From Halobacillus_B sp963739045 (GTDB lineage Bacteria > Bacillota > Bacilli > Bacillales > Halobacillaceae): a stretch of DNA of 64,000 bases. Shown one piece after another: positions 11,734 through 19,106 of the stretch. The notes under the pieces are model-generated. The model did not search any database. It had not been told where the DNA came from and saw only the letters and a program-made list of their open reading frames with translations. The stretch covers positions 248,001 to 312,000 of the forward strand of contig CAVTYY010000001.1 in the NCBI GenBank assembly GCA_963739045.1, read 5' to 3'. Every line of letters begins with the position of its first letter. The first letter of the stretch is position 1. The position numbers and the translations under genes were made by a program.

Positions 11734-12531
11734 TTAAGTCCTTGTTAGAATAAGCCCCACAATCAGAGCTGAAAATAACACATACAAATAAATATCCACT
11801 TTGCTAATCTGCAATTCACGCAATTTCGTCCGTCCTTCTCCACCTTTGTATCCTCGAGCTTCCATCGCCATAGCGAGCTCCTCAGCCCGTTTAAACGCAC
11901 TGACAAACAAAGGGACTAACAGAGGAATGATGGCTCTTATACGGTCCTTAAACGATCCTGTACGGAAATCTACACCTCGTGACGCCTGCGCTTTTGAAAT
12001 CTTTTCCGTTTCCTGCATAAGGGTGGGAATAAACCGCAGAGAAATCGACATCATTAAAGCTAATTCATGAACGGGAAAGCGGACTTTCTTCAAAGGAGCT
12101 AATAATTCCTCAATCGCATCGGTAATTTCTATAGGTGTGGTTGTTAAAGTTAACAATGAAGTAACCATAATAAGTAAAAAGAAGCGCAGGGAAATAGCAG
12201 CACCCTGGATTAAAGCTTCACTGTATATCTTCCAGCCCAGCACATTAAAAATGACCTCTCCTTGCTTGGTAACTATTAGGTGCAGAACAAAAGTAAACAG
12301 AATTAGCAGCCATATCGGCTTAAGGCCTTTCAGAATGTAATAAACAGGAATTCGAGTGATGATCGCACTGCCCACAGCGAATACCGTCAGCAGTCCGTAA
12401 CTCATAACAGAATTAGCAAAAAAGACAATCACAACAAAGAAAAAGATAATGGCAATCTTGGAGCGCGGGTCTAGCCTGTGCACTACCGAATTCCCCGGAA
12501 TGTACTGTCCAATAATCATAGAACTACTCAT
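11734..12531 (-). CDS. ecfT: ECF transporter transmembrane component EcfT
   Basis: 265-aa membrane scaffold of the group II energy-coupling-factor transporter. It joins the two ATPases to exchangeable vitamin-binding S components. Several hydrophobic segments are visible in the N-terminal two thirds, followed by the family's coupling-helix arginine motifs SRGVDFR and EARGYKGGEGRTKLRE. The ATG at 12531 has GGGGG 7 nt upstream; the GTG two codons earlier falls inside the spacing. It overlaps the end of ecfA2 by 8 bp. No S component is encoded in the window, as expected for the shared module. Confidence 0.95.
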   Translation of the reverse strand: MSSSMIIGQYIPGNSVVHRLDPRSKIAIIFFFVVIVFFANSVMSYGLLTVFAVGSAIITRIPVYYILKGLKPIWLLILFTFVLHLIVTKQGEVIFNVLGWKIYSEALIQGAAISLRFFLLIMVTSLLTLTTTPIEITDAIEELLAPLKKVRFPVHELALMMSISLRFIPTLMQETEKISKAQASRGVDFRTGSFKDRIRAIIPLLVPLFVSAFKRAEELAMAMEARGYKGGEGRTKLRELQISKVDIYLYVLFSALIVGLILTRT

Positions 12532-13396
12532 GGACACGCCCCCTTTGTACCAATTGGGACAATTCCTTTGCTAATTCTGCTATCGATTGGCCCGTATAGG
12601 GAATTTCTATCCCAAATTGATCTGTAACTCTAGTTAGAAACTCAATCACTTCCGGGACATCCAGCTGAACTTGCTTCAGTTTTTCTCTTTGAGTAAAGAT
12701 CTCAAGAGGAGGTCCCTCCATATACACTTCTCCGTGATTTAGAATGATAATGTGATCCGCATAAGCCAGCGCATCTTCCATACTGTGGGTAACCAGAATG
12801 GTCGTGCCCTCTTTTTCTTTATGAAGCCGGTAAAACATATCCATAACCTCATGCTGCCCATTGGGATCCAGTCCAGCGGTAGGCTCATCAAGAACCAGTA
12901 CTTTAGGTTCCATAGCAAGCACTCCCGCAATAGCTGCCCGCCGCATTTGACCGCCGCTTAAATCAAACGGAGATCGGTCCAGCATTTCTTCAGGCAGATG
13001 AACGGCAGCCATAGATTCAGCTGTCCGCTGTTTAATTTCTTCTTCTTTGACTCCAAAGTTTAAAGGACCAAATGCAATATCCTTGGCCACGGTTTCTTCA
13101 AAAAGCTGATGCTCAGGATACTGAAATACAACCCCTACCTGTTTGCGCAATTCACGAAGATGTTTATTCTTTTCTCCAGCTTTTAATCGATAATTACCAA
13201 TCGCTACTTCACCTTCTGTAGGGCGCACTAAGCCATTGAGATGCTGAATCAGGGTAGACTTACCAGAACCCGTATGTCCAATTACAGCCACGAAGGAACC
13301 CGACTTGATAGAAAAGGAAAGCTTATTTAAAGCCCGATGTTCAAATGGACTATTGGGCTGATAAACATAACTTACCTCATTGAATGTAATGTCCAT
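12524..13396 (-). CDS. ecfA2: ECF transporter ATPase EcfA2 (EcfA')
   Basis: 290-aa ABC ATPase. Walker A GHTGSGKST at about 40-48, Q loop VVFQYPEHQLFEETV, signature LSGGQMRRAAIAG, Walker B VLVLDEPTAGLDP and H loop VTHSMEDA are all intact. The longer C-terminal part is typical of EcfA2. It works as a heterodimer with EcfA1 on EcfT to import vitamins or metals through S components. It overlaps ecfA1 upstream by 25 bp and ecfT downstream by 8 bp, implying translational coupling. Confidence 0.96.
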   Translation of the reverse strand: MDITFNEVSYVYQPNSPFEHRALNKLSFSIKSGSFVAVIGHTGSGKSTLIQHLNGLVRPTEGEVAIGNYRLKAGEKNKHLRELRKQVGVVFQYPEHQLFEETVAKDIAFGPLNFGVKEEEIKQRTAESMAAVHLPEEMLDRSPFDLSGGQMRRAAIAGVLAMEPKVLVLDEPTAGLDPNGQHEVMDMFYRLHKEKEGTTILVTHSMEDALAYADHIIILNHGEVYMEGPPLEIFTQREKLKQVQLDVPEVIEFLTRVTDQFGIEIPYTGQSIAELAKELSQLVQRGRVHE

Positions 13397-14205
13397 AATT
13401 CCTCCAATAACTCCTCGTGATTGAGTGGCTCACGTTGTAAGTTAACACCAGCAGCTTTGATTTCTTCTGCCAGTTTTGTTACGAAAGGAGTATCTAAGCC
13501 AATTTCTAATAATTCTTCTTTCTTTGAGAAAATGTCTCTTGGGCTTCCTTCCAGCCATACTTCCCCCTGATTCATGACAATTACTCGTCCAGCCTGGGTC
13601 ACTTCCTGAAGATCGTGAGTAATCGTGATAAGAGATAAGTTACGCTGATGCTGCAATTCGCGTATCGTCTGCATAATTTCTTTCCGGCCTTTTGGATCAA
13701 GCATAGCTGTCGCTTCATCTAGTATGATGTATTGAGGTGAAACCGCCAGGACACTTGCGATAGCTACACGCTGCTTCTGTCCGCCAGAGAGTCTGTGTGG
13801 TTCCTGACTTTCGTAATCTGTCATTCCAACCGCCTGAAGACTTTCTTTAATGCGCTCAACCATTAATTCTCTAGGCATACCGTGATTCTCCATACCAAAA
13901 GCTACATCATCCCGAACGGTGGTGCCTACAAACTGATTATCCGGGTTCTGGAAGACCATCCCTACTTGTTTGCGGACCTCCCAGACGGTATCTTCATTTA
14001 CAGACTGACCATCTACAAGCACTTCTCCTTGTTCAGGAAATAAAAGGCCATTCATTAATTTGGCTATTGTAGATTTCCCCGATCCATTATGACCGATAAT
14101 CGCCACCCACTCATCTGATTCAATAGCGAAACTGACATTATTCAGCACCCAGGGCATATCTTCCTGATAACGAAACGAAACATTTCTAAACTCAATCCTG
14201 CTCAT
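13372..14205 (-). CDS. ecfA1: ECF transporter ATPase EcfA1
   Basis: 277-aa ABC ATPase. Walker A GHNGSGKST at 38-46, Q loop MVFQNPDNQFVGTTV, signature LSGGQKQRVAIA, Walker B YIILDEATAMLDP and H loop ITHDLQEV are present. The start at 14205 follows AGAGGAGGAAGCTGC. It is the first gene of ecfA1-ecfA2-ecfT-truA. In B. subtilis the same genes follow rplQ directly; here a roughly 370-bp gene-free, structured interval and a terminator separate them, so the operon may have its own regulation. Confidence 0.96.
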   Translation of the reverse strand: MSRIEFRNVSFRYQEDMPWVLNNVSFAIESDEWVAIIGHNGSGKSTIAKLMNGLLFPEQGEVLVDGQSVNEDTVWEVRKQVGMVFQNPDNQFVGTTVRDDVAFGMENHGMPRELMVERIKESLQAVGMTDYESQEPHRLSGGQKQRVAIASVLAVSPQYIILDEATAMLDPKGRKEIMQTIRELQHQRNLSLITITHDLQEVTQAGRVIVMNQGEVWLEGSPRDIFSKKEELLEIGLDTPFVTKLAEEIKAAGVNLQREPLNHEELLEELWTLHSMR

Positions 14206-14233
14206 GCAGCTTCCTCCTCTGCTCTTAACCGAC

Positions 14234-14249
14234 TATTTCCCGGGAAATA
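14234..14249. repeat. 16-bp perfect palindrome upstream of ecfA1
   Basis: TATTTCCCGGGAAATA is a perfect palindrome 29 bp before the ecfA1 start. Its half-site recurs as TATTTCC at 14298-14304 and GGAAATA at 14325-14331, which form a second inverted pair. It could be an operator or an RNA hairpin in the leader; no regulator is assigned. Confidence 0.5.
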
Positions 14250-14331
14250 CGACAAATATTCCCCAGCTTTAATCAAATCGTATATAAAATTCCAGCTGTA
14301 TTTCCACATAAAAATTCTAATTTTAGGAAAT

Positions 14332-14560
14332 AGTAGATACCAACATAGTCATCATCAGTGGCTCCAAGCCCCACGCCGGAACACCGCGGTTAAGAGCTTG
14401 AAGGACGAAGCTCTGTACACATGTCCAGTTAGGACCCTAGTCCCTGTAAGCATAAACCCGGCAGAATGGATAGTCACGTCCACATGAGCATCAGGAATTT
14501 GATAACTATCGCTTGCCAGCTGATGCCTGTACCGCAAACCTCATCAAATCATCTAAACTT
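14332..14560. other. unidentified hairpin-rich intergenic element
   Basis: A gene-free stretch between rplQ and ecfA1, visibly richer in G and C than the A/T-rich flanks. It contains several clean hairpins: GCATCAG with CTGATGC, AGAGCTT with AAGCTCT, GGAC-CCTA-GTCC and GGCT/AGCC. The only ORF (60 codons, minus, 14355-14537) lacks a ribosome binding site and convincing composition. It lies after the rplQ terminator on the minus strand. It may be a structured RNA, an ecfA1 leader or a decayed element. I do not recognise a known RNA family, and strand is undecided. Confidence 0.35.
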
Positions 14561-14570
14561 CCTGGGCAAT

Positions 14571-14620
14571 AAAAAAAGGGCTGGAGTTAACCTCTGAACG
14601 AGATTTCTTCCTGCCCTTTT
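14571..14620 (-). terminator. terminator after rplQ (end of alpha operon)
   Basis: The minus strand folds AAAAGGGC-GGA with TCC-GCCCTTTT around an inner CTC/GAG, ending in U7. It ends the long S10-spc-alpha transcript. Confidence 0.85.
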
Positions 14621-14642
14621 ACACCTATCGCATATGGTGACA

Positions 14643-15002
14643 TTAAACTAGTTCAATGATCGCCATTTTCGCTCCGTCACCCTTACGTTCACCTAGCTTA
14701 AGCACGCGAGTGTAACCACCTTGGCGGTCTTCGTAGCGTGGGCCAATATCAGAGAACAACTTTTGTAAAGCTGTTTGATCCCCTTCTTCATTAGCACCTG
14801 CTTGGTAAAGGAATGATTCAGCTTGACGACGGGCGTGAAGATCGCCTCGTTTACCTAGTGTGATCATTTTTTCTACAACTGAACGAAGCTCTTTTGCTTT
14901 AGCTTCTGTTGTTTCTAGACGTTCGTGAACGATCAAGTCTGTTGCTAAGTTGCGTAGCAGCGCCATACGTTGATCTGTAGTACGACCTAGTTTTCTAGCC
15001 AT
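14643..15002 (-). CDS. rplQ: 50S ribosomal protein L17 (bL17)
   Basis: 119-aa protein at the polypeptide exit region of the 50S subunit. Conserved N terminus ARKLGRTTDQRMALLRNLATDL, central TTEAKAKELRSVVEKMITLGKRGD and C-terminal GGYTRVLKLGERKGDGA are visible. The start follows AGGGAGGG. It is the last gene of the alpha operon behind rpoA (41-bp gap) and is followed by the terminator at 14571-14620. Confidence 0.98.
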   Translation of the reverse strand: MARKLGRTTDQRMALLRNLATDLIVHERLETTEAKAKELRSVVEKMITLGKRGDLHARRQAESFLYQAGANEEGDQTALQKLFSDIGPRYEDRQGGYTRVLKLGERKGDGAKMAIIELV

Positions 15003-15043
15003 TGATAATCCCTCCCTTTTCAGAAACTCTTAGATGTGATCGA

Positions 15044-15988
15044 TTAATCTTCTTTTCTTAAGCCTAATCCGAGCTCATCTAATTTGTGCTTCACTTCTTC
15101 AAGAGACTTGCGGCCAAGGTTACGAACCTTCATCATGTCATCTTCTGACTTATTCGCAAGTTCCTGAACTGTATTTATACCAGCCCGTTTCAAACAGTTA
15201 TAAGAACGAACGGATAGATCCAATTCTTCAATCGTCATCTCAAGAACTTTTTCTTTCTGATCCTCTTCTTTTTCAACCATGATTTCAGCTTTCTGAGCTT
15301 CATCTGTAAGGCCGACAAAGATATTAAGGTGTTCCATATAGATTTTTGCACCTAGGGAAATCGCCTCTTCTGGACGAAGGCTTCCGTCAGTCCATACATC
15401 CAAAGTTAACTTATCGAAGTTTGAAGTCTGACCAATTCTAGTGTTCTCTACTTGATAAGTCACACGGGATACTGGTGTAAAGATTGAGTCAACTGGAATC
15501 ACACCGATTGGTAAATCTTCGTGGTTATTACCTTCTGCAGGACGATATCCACGTCCGCGTTCAGCAGTAATCCGCATACGAAGACTTGTATTACTATCCA
15601 TTGTAGCAATGTGAAGATCTGGATTCAGAACTTCTACATCACTATCATGAGTGATATCAGCAGCCGTAACTTTTCCTTCACCCTGAACATCGATTTCTAA
15701 AGTCTTTTCATCCTCAGAATAAATCTTAAGAGCTAGTTTCTTCAGGTTCAAAATGACGGTAGTAACATCCTCAACAACACCATCGATAGTTGAGAATTCG
15801 TGAAGAACTCCATCAATTTGAACGGATGTCACAGCAGCGCCAGGAAGTGAGGATAACAGGATACGACGCAAGGAGTTACCAAGTGTTGTACCATACCCAC
15901 GTTCAAGCGGTTCGACGACGAACTTACCAAAAGTGGACTCATCGCTGATCTCAACCGTTTCAATTTTTGGCTTTTCAATTTCGATCAT
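15044..15988 (-). CDS. rpoA: DNA-directed RNA polymerase subunit alpha
   Basis: 314-aa alpha subunit. The N-terminal dimerisation/assembly domain (about 1-228) shows EPLERGYGTTLGNSLRRILLSSLPGAAV and the C-terminal DNA/activator-binding domain (about 245-314) shows LDLSVRSYNCLKRAGINTV and VRNLGRKSLEEV. The start has GAAGGAGG upstream. The gene has its own promoter at 16117-16145 and a strong hairpin at 16022-16043 in its leader, inside the alpha operon between rpsK and rplQ. Confidence 0.99.
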   Translation of the reverse strand: MIEIEKPKIETVEISDESTFGKFVVEPLERGYGTTLGNSLRRILLSSLPGAAVTSVQIDGVLHEFSTIDGVVEDVTTVILNLKKLALKIYSEDEKTLEIDVQGEGKVTAADITHDSDVEVLNPDLHIATMDSNTSLRMRITAERGRGYRPAEGNNHEDLPIGVIPVDSIFTPVSRVTYQVENTRIGQTSNFDKLTLDVWTDGSLRPEEAISLGAKIYMEHLNIFVGLTDEAQKAEIMVEKEEDQKEKVLEMTIEELDLSVRSYNCLKRAGINTVQELANKSEDDMMKVRNLGRKSLEEVKHKLDELGLGLRKED

Positions 15989-16021
15989 TACACAAAAACC
16001 TCCTTCAAAACGTCGAAACCC

Positions 16022-16043
16022 CGGTTAGACCCTTGTCTAACCG
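16022..16043 (-). promoter_or_regulatory. hairpin in the rpoA leader
   Basis: Perfect 9-bp stem CGGTTAGAC / GTCTAACCG with a 4-nt loop, about 35 nt before the rpoA start. It is not followed by a U run, so it is not a terminator. It may be a processing site, mRNA stabiliser or regulatory fold. Confidence 0.55.
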
Positions 16044-16116
16044 AAATTCCTCAGGTAAGCAGTCCCGTTTTTAAAACTGCATATTTGCTGTCTAGAGCTT
16101 GCTATTATAAATAGCT

Positions 16117-16145
16117 ATCATAACCCATTATAGACAGTGTGACAA
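16117..16145 (-). promoter_or_regulatory. internal promoter of rpoA-rplQ
   Basis: Minus strand TTGTCA (complement of 16140-16145), 17-bp spacer, TATGAT (complement of 16117-16122), in the gap between rpsK and rpoA. It would give RNA polymerase alpha a supply beyond operon read-through. Confidence 0.55.
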
Positions 16146-16161
16146 ATTCTATTCAGAACTA

Positions 16162-16557
16162 TTATACGCGACGACGTTTTGGCGGACGGCAACCATTGTG
16201 TGGTACTGGAGTCACGTCACGAATTGCTGTGATCTCAAGACCAGCTGCCTGTAGGGAACGGATGGCTGCTTCACGGCCAGCTCCAGGTCCTTTAACAGTT
16301 ACTTCAAGAGTTTTCATTCCATTATCCATAGCATTTTTAGCTGCGGCTTCAGAAGCCATTTGTGCAGCAAATGGAGTAGATTTACGAGAACCTTTAAAAC
16401 CAAGAGAACCTGCACTGCTCCAGCCAATAACATTACCCTGAACATCGGTGACAGTAACAATAGTATTGTTGAATGTAGAGCGAATGTGAGCTACACCAGT
16501 CTCAATATTCTTTTTCACGCGACGTTTACGACTGCGAGTATTTCCTTTACGTGCCAT
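16162..16557 (-). CDS. rpsK: 30S ribosomal protein S11 (uS11)
   Basis: 131-aa 30S platform protein near the mRNA exit channel. Conserved segments GVAHIRSTFNNTIVTVTD, GWSSAGSLGFKGSRKSTPFAAQ and the C-terminal IRDVTPVPHNGCRPPKRRRV identify it. It follows rpsM with a 29-bp gap and precedes the rpoA promoter region. Confidence 0.98.
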   Translation of the reverse strand: MARKGNTRSRKRRVKKNIETGVAHIRSTFNNTIVTVTDVQGNVIGWSSAGSLGFKGSRKSTPFAAQMASEAAAKNAMDNGMKTLEVTVKGPGAGREAAIRSLQAAGLEITAIRDVTPVPHNGCRPPKRRRV

Positions 16558-16586
16558 ATGGTTAGTTTACCTCCTTCTGCTTTCGA

Positions 16587-16952
16587 TTACTTACGTTTAT
16601 TAGCCACTGTACGACGTGGGCCTTTACGAGTACGAGAGTTATTTTTAGTCTTTTGTCCACGAAGCGGAAGTCCGCGACGGTGACGAATACCACGGTAAGA
16701 ACCAATCTCAATCAAACGTTTGATATTTAGAGAGTTCTCACGACGAAGATCACCTTCGACATTGTGGTTGTCAACTGCACTACGGATTTTAGTTAGTTCG
16801 TCTTCAGTTAGATCGCGAACACGAGTGTTTTCAGAAACACCTGCTTCAGCTAAAATCTGAGTTGCCAGTGAATTACCGATACCATAGATATAAGTTAGTG
16901 AAATCGCTACGCGTTTATCGCGAGGAATATCTACACCTGCTATACGTGCCAT
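16587..16952 (-). CDS. rpsM: 30S ribosomal protein S13 (uS13)
   Basis: 121-aa head protein that forms intersubunit bridges and touches P-site tRNA with its basic tail. ARIAGVDIPRDKRVAISLTY, the HhH-like YGIGNSLATQIL and the C-terminal RHRRGLPLRGQKTKNNSRTR are typical. It follows rpmJ by 24 bp in the canonical infA-rpmJ-rpsM-rpsK-rpoA-rplQ order. Confidence 0.98.
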   Translation of the reverse strand: MARIAGVDIPRDKRVAISLTYIYGIGNSLATQILAEAGVSENTRVRDLTEDELTKIRSAVDNHNVEGDLRRENSLNIKRLIEIGSYRGIRHRRGLPLRGQKTKNNSRTRKGPRRTVANKRK

Positions 16953-16976
16953 CTGGTACGTGCACCTCCTTCTTAA

Positions 16977-17090
16977 TTAACCTTGTTTTTGTTTATGCTT
17001 AGGGTTATCGCAAATTACCATAACTTTACCTTTACGGCGGATAACTTTACAATTTTCGCAAATTGGTTTTACAGAAGGTCTTACCTTCAT
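16977..17090 (-). CDS. rpmJ: 50S ribosomal protein L36 (bL36), zinc-binding type
   Basis: 37-aa ribosomal protein read directly from the minus strand: MKVRPSVKPICENC at the start and PKHKQKQG at the end. Zinc ligands Cys11, Cys14, Cys27 and His32 are intact, the C+ form used when zinc is sufficient. AAAGGAGG precedes the ATG at 17090 by 8 nt. It sits between infA and rpsM. Confidence 0.97.
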   Translation of the reverse strand: MKVRPSVKPICENCKVIRRKGKVMVICDNPKHKQKQG

Positions 17091-17120
17091 CGTCACTACC
17101 TCCTTTAAGATCGGAGTTTC

Positions 17121-17339
17121 TTATTTATAACGGTACGTAATCCGTCCTCTAGTTAAATCATAAGGGGAAAGTTCAACCGTCACCTTATCTCCAGGGAGAA
17201 TTCGAATGAAGTGCATACGAATCTTTCCGGAAACATGAGCCAAAACGGAATGACCATTTTCAAGCTCTACCTTAAACTGTGCGTTAGGTAAGGTTTCAAC
17301 GACGGTACCTTCTACTTCAATTACATCGTCTTTCGCCAT
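17121..17339 (-). CDS. infA: translation initiation factor IF-1
   Basis: 72-aa OB-fold protein that blocks the A site of the 30S subunit during initiation. Matches family sequence: AKDDVIEVEGTVVETLPNAQ, VLAHVSGKIRMHFIRILPGD and the C-terminal RGRITYRYK. Its start overlaps the end of the upstream KOW-domain gene by 23 bp, suggesting coupled translation. It precedes rpmJ. Confidence 0.98.
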   Translation of the reverse strand: MAKDDVIEVEGTVVETLPNAQFKVELENGHSVLAHVSGKIRMHFIRILPGDKVTVELSPYDLTRGRITYRYK

Positions 17340-17652
17340 CGAGTTGATCTCCCTTCTTCAAATCAGTCACTGCTTCATTAATATATTTAGATACGGCAAA
17401 CCGAAGCTTGCCATTTGTGACGCGACCCGTTTCTAGAAGGCTGTTCTGGACTTCCGGAGAGATGAAATCCATTAGCTCAATATGCTGCATATTCTTTTTC
17501 TTTGGTCGATCATACTTGCGCTTATCTCCATCGGCAAGCAGCACAAAGCGGCCATCCAGTACATCGATCACAACCGCGTACTGTCCTGCCTCTCGCCCCT
17601 GCAGAATACGAACAACTTGACCTATCTGTGGACTCGACTCAGATTCGTTCAA
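17317..17652 (-). CDS. KOW-domain RNA-binding protein (L14e/YbzG-like)
   Basis: 111-aa basic protein with an N-terminal KOW motif (QIGQVVRILQGREAGQYAVV), found in the same place (between map and infA) in many Bacilli and usually annotated KOW domain-containing or ribosomal L14E-like. The start is inferred as TTG at 17652, preceded by AAGGTGAT. The C-terminal half (AVSKYINEAVTDLKKGDQ) has no known motif. It overlaps infA by 23 bp. By context it probably acts on rRNA or the ribosome, but no function is established by the sequence. Confidence 0.8.
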   Translation of the reverse strand: MNESESSPQIGQVVRILQGREAGQYAVVIDVLDGRFVLLADGDKRKYDRPKKKNMQHIELMDFISPEVQNSLLETGRVTNGKLRFAVSKYINEAVTDLKKGDQLDGERRCN

Positions 17653-17668
17653 ACACGATCACCTTCAC

Positions 17669-18415
17669 TTAGGATTTTGTTAATATTTCGTAACCCTCTT
17701 CCGTAATCGCTATGGTGTGTTCAAAATGCGCACACATTTTACCATCTTGTGTGACTACCGTCCAACGATCTGCAAGAGTTTTCACATAGCGGTCCCCTGC
17801 ATTTACCATTGGTTCTATAGCCAAAACCATTCCGGGTTTTAAACGAGGACCTTTATTCGGCGGACCATAATGAGGAACCTGAGGATCCTCATGGAGCTCC
17901 CTGCCTACTCCATGACCCACGTATTCCCGGACGATAGAAAATCCATGAGCTTCTGCATGCTTTTGAATCGCATGAGATATATTTGAAAGGCGTTCACCTG
18001 GTTTTGCTTCTGCAAGTCCTTTAAACAATGAAGTTTCTGTGACTTCCAGCAACTCCTGAGTGTTTTCATCTATGGTGCCGACTGGATAAGTCCAAGCCGA
18101 GTCACCATGATAGCCTTGGTATTTCGCCCCAATATCAATGCTGATGATATCTCCTTCGTTCAGAACCCGGTCTCCCGGAATTCCATGAACCAGTTCTTCA
18201 TTGACTGATGCACAAATACTTCCACGAAATCCATTATAACCTTTAAAGGATGGGATTGCATCCTTACTGCGTATGAATTGGTCAGCAATTTCATCCAGTT
18301 CACGGGTTGTTACCCCTGGTTGAATGTAACGCTTCAATTCCTGGTGCGTCAAGGCAACAATTTTGCCAGCTTCACGCATAATTTCCAATTCCCGTGGAGT
18401 CTTAGTGTTAATCAT
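17669..18415 (-). CDS. map: methionine aminopeptidase, type I
   Basis: 248-aa dinuclear metal peptidase removing the initiator methionine from nascent proteins. Metal ligands lie in the conserved segments SIDIGAKYQGYHGDSAW (two Asp), GHGVGRELHEDPQVPHYG (His), AIEPMV (Glu) and FEHTIAIT (Glu). The ATG at 18415 overlaps the adk stop (ATGA), so it is translationally coupled. It belongs to the secY-adk-map-infA part of the spc operon. Confidence 0.98.
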   Translation of the reverse strand: MINTKTPRELEIMREAGKIVALTHQELKRYIQPGVTTRELDEIADQFIRSKDAIPSFKGYNGFRGSICASVNEELVHGIPGDRVLNEGDIISIDIGAKYQGYHGDSAWTYPVGTIDENTQELLEVTETSLFKGLAEAKPGERLSNISHAIQKHAEAHGFSIVREYVGHGVGRELHEDPQVPHYGPPNKGPRLKPGMVLAIEPMVNAGDRYVKTLADRWTVVTQDGKMCAHFEHTIAITEEGYEILTKS

Positions 18416-19065
18416 TGAGACAAATTTCCCAATTTTTGATCAATGTCCTGGAACACTTCGTTGATATCTTTGTCACCTTTAAAGGAAACGACATACCCTT
18501 TTTCACGATAAAAATCTAGAAGCGGCTTCGTTTGTTCTACATTAACTTCTAGACGTTTCTTAACGGTATCCGGCTGATCGTCTTCGCGCTGAATTAACTC
18601 CGAGCCATCATGGTCGCATTTCCCTTCCTCTTTCGGAGGATTGAAAATGACATGATACGTTGCTCCGCATGTCGGGCAAACGTGTCGTCCAGTCAGACGC
18701 TCGATGAGCTGATCTTTTGGAACATCGATATGAAGAACATAATCTAATGATTCTTCCATATCGTTAAGCAGACTTTCAAGTGCTTCTGCTTGAGCGATCG
18801 TTCTTGGAAATCCATCAAGCAGAAAGCCATCCTGGCAATCAGGCTTACTTAGGCGCTCACGTACAATTCCGATGGTTACTTCATCAGGTACTAGATCGCC
18901 TTTATCCATAAAAGACTTAGCTTCTTTACCAAGTTCTGTTCCTTCTTTGATAGCTAAACGGAACATATCTCCAGTTGAGATATGAGGGATGTTATATTTT
19001 TCGACTATTTTCTCTGCCTGAGTGCCTTTACCAGCACCAGGAAGACCCATCAGAATCAAATTCAA
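18412..19065 (-). CDS. adk: adenylate kinase
   Basis: 217-aa enzyme (ATP + AMP to 2 ADP). P-loop GLPGAGKGTQ at 7-16, AMP-binding STGDMFR and GFPRT, LID domain about 126-164. The LID carries a zinc site C130, C133, C150, D153, the Cys3-Asp type of Bacillus. Start taken as TTG 19065 (MNLILMG), 6 nt after GAGGGG; an ATG at 19092 has no ribosome binding site and would add a non-homologous extension. It overlaps map by 4 bp and follows secY by 41 bp. Confidence 0.97.
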   Translation of the reverse strand: MNLILMGLPGAGKGTQAEKIVEKYNIPHISTGDMFRLAIKEGTELGKEAKSFMDKGDLVPDEVTIGIVRERLSKPDCQDGFLLDGFPRTIAQAEALESLLNDMEESLDYVLHIDVPKDQLIERLTGRHVCPTCGATYHVIFNPPKEEGKCDHDGSELIQREDDQPDTVKKRLEVNVEQTKPLLDFYREKGYVVSFKGDKDINEVFQDIDQKLGNLSQ

Positions 19066-19106
19066 CGTGTTCCCCTCGCTCTCATATTTCATTTGTGACT
19101 CACTAA

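Noticed and set aside
14355..14537. 60-codon minus-strand ORF between rplQ and ecfA1
   Set aside because: No Shine-Dalgarno sequence, no recognisable motif, and it lies across several hairpins. The region reads better as structured non-coding DNA.
14332..14560. Element considered as tmRNA, RNase P RNA, 6S RNA or SRP RNA
   Set aside because: None of the signatures I know for these RNAs (tag ORF, GAGGAAAGTCC and ACAGAA cores, central 6S bubble, SRP Alu/S domain) is present, and the locus does not match their usual places.
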